DNA of 64,000 nt from Cunninghamia lanceolata (lineage: Eukaryota > Streptophyta > Pinopsida > Cupressales > Cupressaceae), in contig BSBN01000213.1 in NCBI GenBank assembly GCA_027924645.1, positions 33,420,501-33,484,500 on the forward strand. The letters are read 5' to 3'. Under the pieces are notes generated by a model. That model was given only the letters and a program-made list of their open reading frames with translations. It was not told the DNA's origin and ran no database searches. Position 1 is the first letter of the stretch; every line of letters begins with the position of its first letter. This document shows positions 9,711 through 21,789 of this stretch, in pieces. The position numbers were made by a program, and so were the translations under genes.

Positions 9711-11020
9711 TGTCATGCCCGCATTTCCCATGCGGTCACGACACACAACACACGTGTCATGTCCACATTTGCCATGTGATCATGACACGAACTACGAAAA
9801 AAATTTCTACTTATCCCTAGGAACCCCCTCGCACGCGTCTACATGCTCGGTGGCAATACGCATAAGGCGTAAACATGTCAACATAACCGCGATGATGATA
9901 GCTGTCTAGGGGGTATGCGACATGAAGTGTGTCACTTTTAGGGTTAGACTAATTTAAATCTGAACCCCTAGTTTCCTAGGTGTGAAAATGAATCCACTAG
10001 CTTCGAAACCAAACTCCAACTCCAGATAAAAGAATTCGAAATAATGATAAAGTAAAATGGCATGATGGCACATGATTAAAGTGGAAGGATGGAATAAAAA
10101 TTAATAAAATAATGTAAAATTAAAACCCTAGAAATCTATGAAAAATTCGACAGCATAATGCGTTTTTGATAAACGCAAAATAAATTTTAAAATAAAACAC
10201 CAATAAGGAATTAAATAAAATTAAAGAATAAAGATTACATTAAAATTTAAGAATCAATTTCAAAACGATATAAAATAAAATAATGAAATAAAATTTAACG
10301 ACAAGACGTCAGATAAATCCAAAAGAAAAGTTGAGTCCGTTATTAAATATAAATCCGACATTATATTTAATAACTAACTCAAATATTTAATATAGAAGGG
10401 GGAAGAGTTTAAATAACTCATCTCGTAAAATAATAATAAAATAGATAATTAACTAAAACGACAAGAAAAAAATTTCCGCTAAGGTAAAATAGAAATAAAA
10501 CCTCCAAACTAGGATGAATTAAAATCAAAGGAAAATTTCTTCCCAATTTGAATAAAAATTATCCCCAAGGTAAAAATATATAAAAGAAATAATAAAACTA
10601 AAAAATGCAATGAATTAAGAAGTAAATTCTCCATTTAAAAATAAAACCCAAATCGAATGTACACAAGAATATAAATAGGGCCAAACTAAAATAGAGAATT
10701 TTAAAGGTAAATAAACTCAAAAATCCTCTCACCCCACTCACAAAAAAAAATACTATTTTCTAAATTACAGCTCTAATTCCTTTTTATTGTTTTCTAATGC
10801 AATGTTGCCCTAATTCCATTTTAGAAAAAGATGACCCTAGAAGAAGCCCTAATTTCTTTATCTCACTAATCTTTTCCTTTGTTCTTGTTTTGTCTCATGC
10901 CTTGCAGGTTTAGGGTTAGAAAGAGCCATGGAGACCATGACTGGTTTGCTGTTACCTCTTACGGAGGTATACTCATCAAGATTTATTGTTAAACTCTTCC
11001 CCTTTTTCTTTTGTTAGCAT

Positions 11021-11049
<29 letters not shown>

Positions 11050-11058
<9 letters not shown>

Positions 11059-11612
11059 AAGTAAAAATTTACAATGGAGGAAAGTTAAGGTTAAAAGTTG
11101 GTTGTAGGTTTTAGGGACAATGGAGGCAGATCGGTGGCCGAAATGGGCAGAGCTTGGGGTAAGCGGAAAGGGTGACGGTGACGGTGAGGCTGCGGGAGTC
11201 GGCAGGGGGTATCGCGTGGGGGTTTGGGTGCTGCTCAAGCACTGAGGTCGGTGGGGAAGTGAGGGCTGGACACTTACTGTGGGGGTGTTGGGGTTGGGGG
11301 TGTGGAGTGGGAGACAGAGCCTCCACCCATATATATGCCAAGTAAAAATTTACAGTGGAGGAAAGTTAAGGTTAAAAGTTGGTTGCAGGTTTTAGGGACA
11401 ATGGAGGCCGAGCGGTGGCCGAAATGGGCAGAGCTTGGGGTAAGTAGAAAGGGCGACAGTGACGGTGAGGCTGCGGGAGTCGGCAGGGGGTGTCGCGTGG
11501 GGGTTTGGGCGCTACTCAAGCACTGAGGTCAGTGGGGAAGTGAGGGCTGGACGCTTATTGTGGGGGTGTTGGGGTTGGGGGTGTTGGGGTTGGAGACGGA
11601 GCCTCCACCCAC
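11050..11612. repeat. 281 bp tandem duplication in the E2 3' LTR only
   Basis: The segment from ATATATGCCAAGTAAAAATT (about 11050) to GCCTCCACCC repeats at about 11332-11612 with few differences. Both copies are GC-rich towards the end (GGGGGTGTTGGGGTTGGGGG). The 5' LTR carries one copy at about 21325-21605, so the duplication arose in one LTR or was lost in the other. Open frames here are by-products. Confidence 0.8.
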
Positions 11613-11667
11613 ACCCCTTTTTGCTGCGTTTAGTGGGACTGTGGGCGCTGCGGCCCACAGTCTCATT

Positions 11668-12430
11668 TAGTATTTAAAAAAAAACTTTGAACTGTTAAAA
11701 AAAATAGTCTGCCATCCATGGAAATTCTGCGCTATGTTTTGAAACCCTCCTGCGAAATATACATTGTTTATTGATTATTAAGTATATATATACATATATA
11801 TGTATATATGTGTATATATATATTCGAATATATAACCACTATTTTATTTTCTTATATACAGTTTGAAATTCCTACTTTATTTATTGTAGATATAATTATA
11901 TATATGCACATGTATATATAGCTGTATATATATGTGTGTATATACTTTAATATATATACAGAGCTTACAAGTGAAAGTTTTCCTTTTTTTTTTACAAAGT
12001 ATAACCAGTGCATAATATAACAGCAAATTGAGTAAAATAAGAAATTAAATATCTATATATATATATATATGCACATATATATACATTTAAATAGGTACAA
12101 TCCAAAGCTATTTTCCCACAATGAATCTAACGACAGAAATATTCGCTTTGAGTTTTATAGTATTTAAAAAAAAAACAAAAAAACTTTGAACTGTTAAAAA
12201 AATAGTTCACCATCCATGGAAATTCTGCGCTATGTTCTGAAACCCTCCTGCGAAATATACATTGTTTATTGATTATTAAGTAAGTATATATATATACATA
12301 TATATGTATATATGTGTATATATATATTCGAATATATAACCATTGTTTTATTTTCTTATATACAGTTTGAAATTCCTACTTTATTGATTGTATATATAAT
12401 TATATATATGCACACACATATATATATCTG

Positions 12431-12461
<31 letters not shown>

Positions 12462-12665
12462 ATACTTTAATATATATACAGAGCTTACAAGTGATAAAGT
12501 TTTCCTTTTTTTTTTTTACAAAGTATAACCAGTGCATAATATAACAGCAAATTGAGTAAAATAAGAAATTAAATATATGTCTATATATATACATTCAAAT
12601 AGGTACAATCCAAAGCAATTTTCCCATAATGAATCTAATGATAAAAATATTCGCTTTCAGTTTTA
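11668..12665. repeat. Two tandem copies of a ~500 bp AT-rich unit (E2 3' LTR)
   Basis: Each unit begins with TATTTAAAAAAAAACTTTGAA and contains CCATCCATGGAAATTCTGCG, a (TA)n/(TG)n-rich middle, TACAAAGTATAACCAGTGCA and ends CGCTTTNAGTTTTATAG. Copy 2 starts at about 12161. The last copy is followed by AATAAACTATAACAGTAG, as in the 5' LTR, where about three copies occur. Confidence 0.8.
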
Positions 12666-13910
12666 TAGAATAAACTATAACAGTAGCTTCCTTTTTTTGA
12701 AAAGAAATACAACTTCTACATAGATAACTCTATATCATTTTTTTTAAGCATTATGCAAAATAGGGAATGCATTTCATTCTACTTTCAACAGAAAAAATCT
12801 TATAAACTCCCAATACCACAAACAGAAAACTGATTTAAACTTTCCTTTGCTTTTTGTATGCAATAAAAATTATTCTACCACTAAGATGTATTCCTTACTT
12901 AAGGAGAATAATGACAGAAATGTAAATACATTTTCTCTTTCTTTCTTGGAATACAATAAACTTTATTCAGCAACACTCATTCATATATATAATCTCTTTT
13001 AAAAAGAATGATGGCAGAAATAAATCAACTCATGCTTTTCTCCACACAACCCCAACTCCACAATAAAAGAAATAACAATCTTCTAATGAAATAACATAAT
13101 TTTTACATTGTAATATTTTCCACAGCCAACTTCAAGGGCATAAATCTTGCCAAAATGAATACAATAGGGCCACAAGGGCCATGGTTCAAACAACCACCAA
13201 CAAAGATTATGGTAGCACAAAAATGGACTTCACAATAAGCTCCATTTCCATTTAAACACCTGCAACAAACACAACAAAAAGAAGAACAACCCAACCACTT
13301 TGAAATGTCAATTGGTTTGGTTCCCAACTTCACACAACCCTCTAACCTTGACTAGGCCTAGTGAGGCTACTAGCCCTCTTCTACTAGTTTTCTTCACACT
13401 AAATGACAAAATCCCAAAGGACTAGGCAAACAAATGATGGAATTGAACACCCTTCAGGGGACCCTAACAAACCTCCAAATCTCCAATCTCAACTCTACTC
13501 CAGCAGTTCAAAACCCCCACTAGGTCTCTAGGCCTAATTGATCACTTTAGGCCTGGGTTACAAAGCAAAGGGTTCAAATTGGGTTCATAGGAAGGAAAAA
13601 TAATCGGCCTCACATCCTCCCCCCTAAGGAAACATCATCTAATATATCTCATATGTCGAATCACAAAATATCATCAAATCTGATCAAATCAAATCACATA
13701 TGTCTAATCAATGTCCTATCATAATCAGGAGATAAAATCAAGTCTGCATAATGAAACCATAGTCACTAAAAGTCTGATAATGCCATCTACTTCAAAGGCC
13801 ACCCAAATGATAAAATACCAATCTCATGGCCTCAAGCCAAAAATCTCCAAAACCACCACTCTCCAAAAAATCACAAAAATAATCTCCATGGTATCAGAGC
13901 CATCAAAGAG

Positions 13911-14297
13911 ATGGGAGATAGAGAAGAAGAGGAGGAAGTCCCTTCAAGAGTGACTAATGCCAAGTTGGCAAAGATAGTGAGAGAGCAAGCAGCCAAGAAT
14001 AGAAGGATGGAGGCTGAGATAGAAAAGTTGAAGAAAGACAAAGACAAGAAGAAGTCAGAAGTCATCTTAGATTCAGATGAAGAGGATCAAGATGAGGAAG
14101 AAGAAGTGCCAATGGAAGAGCCACAAGGAGGCATGTTAGAGAGACAATTCCTAGATGCACTTGGAAAGTTGAGTAGGAAGGACACTAAGGCATACTTACC
14201 TATGTTTCCTAGTAAGATGAATCCAGAGGAGTGCCTTGATTGGATTGAGGCAATGGAGAATTATTTTGAATGTGAAGAAGTGGCAGAAAATCCTTGA
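13911..14297 (+). pseudogene. N-type gag fragment inside the E2 3' LTR
   Basis: The 128-residue frame starts MGDREEEEEVPSRVTNAKLA. It has an acidic and lysine-rich coiled-coil-like stretch at about residues 20-70 and ends with a plant Ty3/gypsy Gag capsid start (FPSKMNPEECLDWIEAMENY). Family Gags continue for several hundred residues; here the frame stops where N LTR sequence (TGATGCAGAGG) begins. A primer-binding-site-like GGTATCAGAGCC (13890-13901) lies just upstream. It is antisense to E2 and collinear with 21820-22209. It is a truncated, probably non-functional copy. Confidence 0.7.
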
Positions 14298-15009
14298 TGC
14301 AGAGGTGGCACAAGGGAAGCAACAACACAATGGTTTACTACCCACTCACCCACTCACCTAGCCTTCAACTAAGCTAAGTCACTCACCAATTGCAAATTAT
14401 GGATTTGTGGTCTAGGCTATTGTTTAACCTCCAAGGCTTCTTTCACACCTCAAGGCAGGTCTGCAAACACATTTTTGACAGTTGGTTTGGTTCCCAACTT
14501 CACACAACCCTCTAGCCTTGACTAGGCCTAGTGAGGCTACTAGCCCTCTTCTACTAGTTTTCTTCACACCAAATGACAAAATCCCAAAGGACTAGGCAAA
14601 CAAATGATGGAATTGAACACCCTTCAGGGGACCCTAACAAACCTCCAAATCTTCAATCCCAACTCTACTCCAGTAGTTCAAAACCCCCACTAGGTCTCTA
14701 GGCCTAATTGATCACTTTAGGCTTGGGTTACAAAGCAAAGGGTTCAAATTGGGTTCATAGGAAGGAAAAATAATTAGCCTCACATCCTCCCCTCTAAGGA
14801 AACATCATCTAATATATCTCATATGTCGAATCACAAAATATCATCAAATCCGATCAAATCGAATCACATATGTCTAATCAATGTCCTATCATAATCAGGA
14901 GATAAAATCAAGTCTGCATAATGAAACCATAGTCACTAAAAGTCTGATAATGCCATCAACTGAAATGCATACTGATCAAAATAAGGAAGGAAAAATAATC
15001 AGCCTCACA

Positions 15010-15022
15010 TCCTCCCCCTAAG
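15010..15022 (-). promoter_or_regulatory. E2 polypurine tract
   Basis: On the minus strand CTTAGGGGGAGGA lies immediately before the 3' LTR start TGTGAGGCTG at 15009. This is the expected position and composition for the plus-strand DNA primer of reverse transcription. Confidence 0.85.
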
Positions 15023-15039
15023 ACTAAACTTCCTCCTGG

Positions 15040-15330
15040 AAGTCGTCAAAAAGGTGAGGATAGAGTGCCTTCAAACTAGCTGCATCCTCCCAAGTCGCTG
15101 TGACCTCATCATAACGATCCCACTGGACCCTAACCTAGTCCAGCTCTCGACCTTGAAGGCCCAGTGTCTGATGAGCCAATATGCGAATTCGCTCCAAAGC
15201 CAATTGCCCGTCCGCCTCTACCTGTAGAGCACTCCAGTCCAGTACATGAGATAAATTAGATATATATCGCCTCAAAACAGAAATATGAAAGATATCGTGG
15301 ATACGTGACAGGCTAGGTGGCAACGCTAGA
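15040..15330 (-). pseudogene. E2 integrase C-terminal tail with chromodomain-like end
   Basis: The minus strand reads LPPSLSRIHDIFHISVLRRY, then SHVLDWSALQVEADGQLALE, and after one in-frame stop VRVQWDRYDEVTATWEDA and SLYPHLF-like residues. The IHDIFHISVLRRY block is the conserved linker after the integrase of plant chromoviruses. The V-x-W-x3-D-E-x-TWE pattern is the degenerate chromodomain that targets such elements to heterochromatin. The reading frame ends just before the polypurine tract. The stop between the two blocks (TAG, probably from CAG) breaks the tail. Confidence 0.75.
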
Positions 15331-15389
15331 TGATAGGCAACTAGTCCTATCTACTCCAAAACCTCAAAGGGTCCTACAAACCATGGTGC

Positions 15390-16640
15390 GAGCTTAGAGC
15401 CCTTTCCATAATAGATAGGACTCTTGTGTGGCCGCACTTTAAAGAATACCCTGTCACCCACTGAGAAGCTCCAATCAGTCCTCTTAGCATCAGCATACTT
15501 CTTCTGTCTATCCTGTGCCTCCTATAACCTCTGCCTAATTAGTGTGACCTACTGCTCCATATCTTGAACTAGCTCTGGACCAATGGCAACTCTGTCCTCT
15601 ATCTGATCCCAACTCAATGGTGTCCTGCATGGTCTGCCGTATAAAGCCTGAAAGGGAGGCATACCTAACGAACTATGATGCCCATTATTGTAGGCAAACT
15701 CAACCAGATATAGATACTCCTCCCATCTAGACTAATGGTCCATAACATACATCCGAAGCATATCCTCCAACATCTGATTCACCCGCTCTGTCTGTCCATC
15801 TGTCTCAGGATGATAAGCAGAGCTAAAGTTGAGCTGTGTACCCAACGCCTGCTGCAAGGCTCTCCAGAATGTTGAAGTGAATACAGAATCTCTGTCTGAA
15901 ATGATGTGGTGAGGTACTCCATGCAATCTCACAATATCATCTAAGAATACTCTCGCCACTGCTGGCACATTGTACGTCGTGCGTACAGGTGAGAAATGCA
16001 CTACCTTAGTCAACTTGTCGACTGTCACCATGATGGCATCATGGCGACGTGAAGACATAGGAAGACCAACAATAAAATCCATGGAAATGGTGTCCCATTT
16101 CCACTTAGGTATCTCATGTGGGTATAGAAGACCCACTAGATGCTGATGCTCGGCCTTGACCCTCTAGCACTTAAGGCATTAAGCAATAAACTCTGCAATG
16201 TCACGTCTCATACCCGCCCAATGGTACAGCTATTGTAGGTCAGCATGCATCTTCTTCACCCTTGGATGTGCTGCATATGGTGCTTTGTGAGCCTCTGATA
16301 ACACTACAGTACGTAGGTCACCTGCGTGGGGTACATAGATGCGCTGCCGATGACAAAGTAACCCATCTACCTCAAGTGAATACCCTGCATACTTGCCCAC
16401 AAGGGCCCTCTATGAACTGATCTCCTGCTGCACCTCAAGAAACCACTCATCCTCTAGCAGATGCTGAATAATGCGACCTCTCAAGTTCACACTCAGAGTC
16501 AAGGTCAAGAGCTCGTAGCACCTCCGACTCAATGTGTCAGCAACCACGTTCTCCTTCCCTTTGATGTAGTGGACATCAAAGTCATACTCGCAAAGGAACT
16601 CCATCCAATGCCGCTAATGGGCGTTCATATTCACTGTGTA
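15390..16640 (-). pseudogene. E2 integrase region (zinc domain and catalytic core)
   Basis: Translation on the minus strand gives an H-H-C-C zinc domain at about 16330-16150, interrupted by stops. The catalytic core follows (16136-15732): WDTISMDFIVGLPMSSRRHD, then ISDRDSVFTSTFWRAL, then YHPETDGQTERVNQMLEDML. The DDE residues are the Asp of MDFIVG, the Asp of SDRD and the Glu of DGQTERVN, all present. The core integrates retroelement cDNA. A TAG after YVMDH and further stops near 15540-15600 break the C-terminal part. Order and orientation agree with a Ty3/gypsy polyprotein. Confidence 0.88.
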
Positions 16641-17938
16641 AAGATATACTAAAGGCTATGGTGATCTGAATGGAGCTCAAAGAGACAAGCTAACAAGAAA
16701 TGTCTCCAACGAACTAGAGCATGAACCACTGCCGCTAACTCCAAGTCATGCGTAGGGTAGTTCAACTCATGGGTCTTGAGCTTTCGCGACTCGTACGCGA
16801 TCGCTCTACCACCCTGCATAAGTATAGCTGCCAATCCCTCAAGTGATGCATCCGTGCAAACCATAAAATCTGCTGTAGGATCAAGAACCGCTAAAATGGG
16901 AGCTCTGGTAAGACGCTCCTTGAGGACCTCGAAGGCCCTCTCACACTGCTCAGTCCAAAGAAAGCTCTTCCCTTTCCACTGAAGGGAAGTGATGGGGTGC
17001 GCTATCTGACAAAAACCCTCAACAAAGCGATGGTAATAACTAGCTAACCCCATAAAACTCCTGACCTCTATCACACTAGTTTGTGCTGGCCAATCCCTAA
17101 TAGCCTTGATCTTTGATGGATCTACTGAGATTCCATCGCCAGATAGGATATGCCCCAGATACTGAACCTCTATCCTGAAAAATGCACACTTCACCAAGTT
17201 CCCATAAAGATTTTGCTCTCTCAAACACTGTAGAACCTGACGAAGGTGCTCCTCATGCTCCTCCTCGGTCTGTGAATAGATCAAAATGTCATCAAGGAAA
17301 ATGATCACGAACTGATCTAAATAGGTACGGAACACCTCGTTCATGAGACTCATGAACACTGCAGGAGCATTCGTTAAGCCGAAGGGAACCACTGTGAACT
17401 CAGAGTGACCATATCAAGTCCAGAAGGTGGTCTTATGGATGTCTGCCTCTGTCATTCGTAGCTGATGATAATTGGACTTTAGGTCTATCTTAGAGAACAC
17501 CCTGGCTCCCTGCATCTGATAAAAAAGATCGTCAATCCTAGGCAGAGGATAATAGTTCTTCACCGTCACCTTATTCAACTACCTGTAGTCCATGCACAAA
17601 TGAAGAGACCCATCCTTCTTCTTCATGAAGATGATAGGAGCGCCCCAAGGTGAAATGCTCGGTCGGATGTGCCCCTTCTTGAGCAAGTCCTTCAACTGTA
17701 ACTTGAGCTCAGTGAGCTCATGTGTGGTCATCTTGTAGGGTGCACGAGACACTAGCTCGACACCCGGCACTAAGTCTATGTGAAAGCCTACCTCACGACG
17801 AGGTGGCATCCCCAGTAACTCTATTGGAAACACATCGGCAAACTCTCTAAGGATGGGATGATCATCCAAAAATGCCTCAGGCTCGTCATCTAATTTGTCG
17901 CTCACTGTGATGGTGAACATCTGGCATCCCTTCAGCAT
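16410..17938 (-). pseudogene. E2 reverse transcriptase and RNase H
   Basis: The minus strand from 17938 holds the end of the protease linker, [20 protein letters not shown], then [20 protein letters not shown]. After a stop the palm continues with [20 protein letters not shown] and the catalytic box [13 protein letters not shown] (FLDD in place of YLDD). RNase H follows: [40 protein letters not shown] and [16 protein letters not shown], with the Asp, Glu and Asp positions visible. The tail VHYIKGKENVVADTLSRR marks the end of RNase H. The domain copies genomic RNA to DNA and removes the RNA strand. In-frame stops near 17578, 17413 and 16648 show it is inactive. Confidence 0.9.
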
Positions 17939-17950
17939 GAAGCACTTAAG

Positions 17951-18364
17951 CTACTGAGCGGATATCATACGCATTGTTATGGGCTTCTGCATGCCCACTA
18001 TCTCAATTGATGTACCGTGGTCGTCTAAACAGCTGATCACCTTTCGGCGACAATCTAGCTTGGCTCGATGAGCCGCAAGCCAATCCATACCCAACACCAC
18101 ATCATAGGATCCTAATGTCATGACTCTAAGGTCACATACTATAGTAAAGGGTCCCAAAGCAATCTCACAGTCGTGGACTAAGGCATCTACTGACATCTTG
18201 GCCCCTGAGGCTAACTCAACCACCCACCTATCACCCTGCCTAGAGGCCACTAGCCTGCAACGCTCCACTAACGATGGAGATATGAAAGAGTCAGTAGCAC
18301 CAGAATCAAAGAGAATAGAAATGGGGTTACCCCCAATCATACCTGACGTCTCAATCACTGACAC
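17951..18364 (-). pseudogene. E2 aspartic protease domain
   Basis: The frame contains MIGGNPISILFDSGATDSFI, the retropepsin flap-and-catalysis pattern with the active triad D-S-G intact, and later GSYDVVLGMDWLAAHRAKLD, the conserved C-terminal psi-loop of Ty3/gypsy proteases. In the family this enzyme cuts the Gag-Pol polyprotein in the virus-like particle. The domain itself is open for 137 codons, between stops on both sides in Gag and RT. Confidence 0.88.
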
Positions 18365-18379
18365 CTAAAAATCAGCCTG

Positions 18380-19903
18380 GCAGTTATCAACCGCTGTGAA
18401 CATACGGTGGGATCTACCCACATCACCAACAGTCTACTCGGATCCTCCTGCACGAGGCTATCCCCCTGCTGTAAAACCCTATGGACACTCTCTAGCTAGG
18501 TGTCCTACTCCACCACAAACATAACAAGGAACCCTAGCCTATACCTGTCTAGTCTGAGTCCTACTCGACTGCTGTTGTCCTGATCTGCCAGTAGATCCCT
18601 GTGAGCCCCTATAAGACTACTGCAACCTCGTGGGTCCCGTAAGCAGTCTCTGCTGCCTCTGATCTCTACATAGGCCCTGCTGCTGCCAACCTCTATTATG
18701 TTCCCCATGTACCCTCTGTTGTGTCCTAGCTCTCTGCTGCTGCTATGGTTGCTGCTACTGTGGGGGCCTAGGAGGTAAGGGAGTGGAACTAAATCCTCCC
18801 CTATGAGGTGGCTGTGATGGTCTGCAGAAACTCTGCTGATGCTGCTACTGTCCACGATCTTGAAACTGAGGGCGTGAACTTTGCCTTCATCCCTGAATCT
18901 CCTCAGTGATATATGCCTTCTCAGCAGCATCACTCAAAGTCTGAGGGTCTGCCATACGAACAGGCCCTACTATACTATGGTTCAGTCCTCTGATAAACTT
19001 ATGGACCAGGAGTTTCTCATCATGGAGATACTCTGCATATCAGGATAACTCGGTAAATCTACCCTCATATTATGCCACTGTAAGTCCCCTCTGTTGAAGG
19101 TCATGGAACTCGTCTATACGACGCTGTCTATAATGGTCTGATAAGTATTGCACATTGAAGTGCTCAATGAAGGTCTCCCATGTGAGATTGTCTAAAGAAA
19201 GGTGATGCTTGCACTCCTCAGTGCGCCACCAGGTAGTTGCTACATCTCGCAATAGGTGTACTGCTACACAAGTCTTTATGTTTCCCTTGTAAGGATGCAA
19301 CATGAAGCATCTGTCTAAGCTGATGAGTCAGGCCTCTGCCTCAGCTCCCTCTATGGTCCCGACGAATGTAGGAGGGTTCAACCTCAATAAATTCCTAATG
19401 GGGTCTCCTCTATCTCTAGGCCTCCTGATAGGCTCATCTGTGTAATAGTCATAAGGTTTGTGAACAATGTGCTCCACTCATACTGCCTCATCATACCTAG
19501 CATGACGTGAAGGGCTCCTGCTACGAGCCCTGTCGGTCGAACCAACCTCTTATGTCATTGTCTCTGGCACCTCAACATAAGGCTCCACACGCGGTACCCC
19601 TCACAGCTCAATGCAGGGCTCCACACGTGGCTTGACACGGGACTCAGCTCATGGCTCCATGCGTGGCTCCTCTCGTGGATCCTAGTAGGGCTCGACACGT
19701 GGCTCTATGCGCGACTCAACTACAGCCGGTAGAAGACTATCTAAAACTGCATGTAAAGCCTGTAATATCTGTGGCCCAATATTTGGTAAGGCTGGTGGTG
19801 CCTGTAGGATTGGTTGTGCCTGTACCTCAGCTAAAGAGTCACTGTGAACCTCGGGGGATGGAGTGCGGTGGGACTGCGCTCGCCGAACTCGTCGGGGAGG
19901 CAT
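18380..19903 (-). pseudogene. E2 gag (capsid/nucleocapsid) with a CCHC zinc knuckle
   Basis: The chosen start is MPPRRVRRAQ at 19903, about 85 bp after the primer site. A Pro- and Arg-rich N-terminus precedes the capsid: LRLNPPTFVGTIEGAEAEA, CVAVHLLRDVATTWWRTEEC, WETFIEHFNVQYLSDHYRQR and ADPQTLSDAAEKAYITEEIQ. A Gln/Arg-rich linker follows, then CYVCGGVGHLARECP (about 18483-18527), an intact CCHC knuckle for RNA packaging. Several stops occur, mostly where Gln, Arg or Trp would be expected (for example AEA-stop-LISLDR, family Trp). It forms the particle shell in intact relatives. Confidence 0.85.
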
Positions 19904-19985
19904 CCTACAAAAATGAGGTAACCATAAATTAATCAAAGTTGCAGAAATAATAATGTGCCCAAAGCAAGTCTAGTGTTTAAACTTA

Positions 19986-19998
19986 GGCTCTGATACCA
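19986..19998 (-). promoter_or_regulatory. E2 primer binding site (initiator tRNA-Met)
   Basis: The minus strand reads TGGTATCAGAGCC two bases after the end of the 5' LTR (GGGCATGACA at 20001). It is complementary to the 3' end of plant initiator methionyl tRNA, the usual minus-strand primer. Confidence 0.92.
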
Positions 19999-21789
19999 AA
20001 TGTCATGCCCGCATTTCCCATGTGGTCACGACACACAACACACATGTCATGTTCACATTTGCCATGTGGTCATGACACGAACTACGAAAAAGTTTTCTAC
20101 CTATCCCTAGTAACCCCCTCGCACGCGTCTGCGTGCTCGGTGGCAATACCCATAAGGCGTAAACATGTCAACATAATCGCGATGATGATAGTCATCTAGG
20201 GGTTATACGACATGAAGTGTGTCGCTTTTAGGGTTAGACTAATTTAAATCTGAACCCCTAGTTTCCTAGGTATGAAAATGAATCCGCTAGCTTCGAAACC
20301 AAACTCCAACTTCAGACAAAAGAATTCAAAATAATGATAAAGTAAAATGGCATGATGGCGCATGATTAAAGTGGAAGGATGGAATAAAAATTAATAAAGT
20401 AACGTAAAATTAAAACCCTAGAAATCTAGGAAAAATTCGACAACATAACGCATTTTCGATAAACACAAAATAAATTTTAAAATAAAACACCAATAAGGAA
20501 TTCAATAAAATTCAACAATTAAGATTAAATTAAAATTTAAGAACCAATTTCAAAACGATATAAAATAAAATAATGAAATAAAATTTAACGACAAGACGTC
20601 AGATAAATCTAAAAGAAAAGTTGAGTTCGTTATTAAATATAAATCCGACATTATATTTAATAACTAACTCGAATATTTAATATAAAGGGGGAAGAGTTTA
20701 AATAACTCATCTCGTAAAATAATAATAAAATAGATAATTAACTAAAACGACAAGAAAAAAAATTTCCGCTAAGGTAAAATTAAATAAAACCTCCAAACTA
20801 GGATGAATTAAAATCAAAGGAAAATTTCTTCCCAATTTGAATAAAATTTATCCCCAAGGTAAAAATATATAAAAGAAACAATAAAACTCAAAAATGCAAT
20901 GAATTAAGAAGTAAATTCTCCATTTAAAAATAAAACCCAAATCGAATGTACACAAGAATATAAATAGGGCCAAACTAAAATAGAGAATTTTAAAGGTAAA
21001 TAAAAGTCAAAAATCCTCTCACCCCACTCACAAAAAAAATACTATTTTCTAAATTACAGCTCTAATTCCTTTTTATTGTGTTCTAATGCAATGTTGCCCT
21101 AATTCCATTTTAGAAAAAGATGACCCTAGAAGAAGCCCTAATTTCTTTATTTCACTAATCTTTTCCTTTGTTCTTGTTTTGTCTCATGCCTTGCAGGTTT
21201 AGGGTTAGAAAGAGCCATGGAGACCATCACTGGTTTGCTGTTACCTCTCACGGAGGTATACTCATCAAGATTTATTGTTAAACTCTTCCCCTTTTTCTTT
21301 TGTTAGCATCCTATATATATAATATATATATGCCAAGTAAAAATTTACAATGGAGGAAAGTTAAGGTTAAAAGTTGGTTGCAGGTTTTAGGGACAATGGA
21401 GGTCAAGCGGTGGCTGAAATGGGCAGAGCTTGGGGTAAGCAGAAAGGGCGACAGTGACGGTGAGGCCGTGGGAGTTGGCAGGGGTTGTCACGTGGGGGTT
21501 TGGGCGCTGCTCAAGCGCTGAGGTCGGTGGGGAAGTGAGGGTTGGACGCTTACTGCGGGGGTGTTGGGGTTGGGGGTGTGGAGTGGGAGGCGGAGCCTCC
21601 ACCCCACACCCCTTTTTGCTGCGTTTAGTGGGACTATGGGTGCTGCGGCCCACAGTCCCATTTAGTATTTTTTTTTAACTTTGAACTGTTAAAAAAAACA
21701 GTCCGCCATCCATGGAAATTATGCGCTATGTTCTGAAACCCTCCTGTGAAATATACATTGTTTATTGATTATTAAGTAAGTATATATAT

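Larger units (their letters stand above)
9711..15009 (-). repeat. E2 3' LTR (5.3 kb, rearranged)
   Basis: On + coordinates it holds: the LTR terminal part (9711 to about 11667, with a tandem duplication), two AT-rich 500 bp units (11668-12665), a unique block (12666-13308), an N-LTR-derived block (about 13309-13613), partial LTR-start sequence, an N gag fragment with part of the N LTR (13890-14783), and the true LTR start (14800-15009). LTR-start sequence preceded by a polypurine tract also occurs at 13614 and 14784. Compared with the 5' LTR it lacks most of the 1.9 kb LTR front, including the hairpin array. Two LTRs made in one integration should match, so this one was remodelled. Confidence 0.75.

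Noticed and set aside
11014..11677. GC-rich open frames (Pro/Ser-rich and Gly/Trp-rich) on both strands
   Set aside because: They are frames of the 281 bp tandem LTR duplication; the copies differ by frame and none matches a protein.
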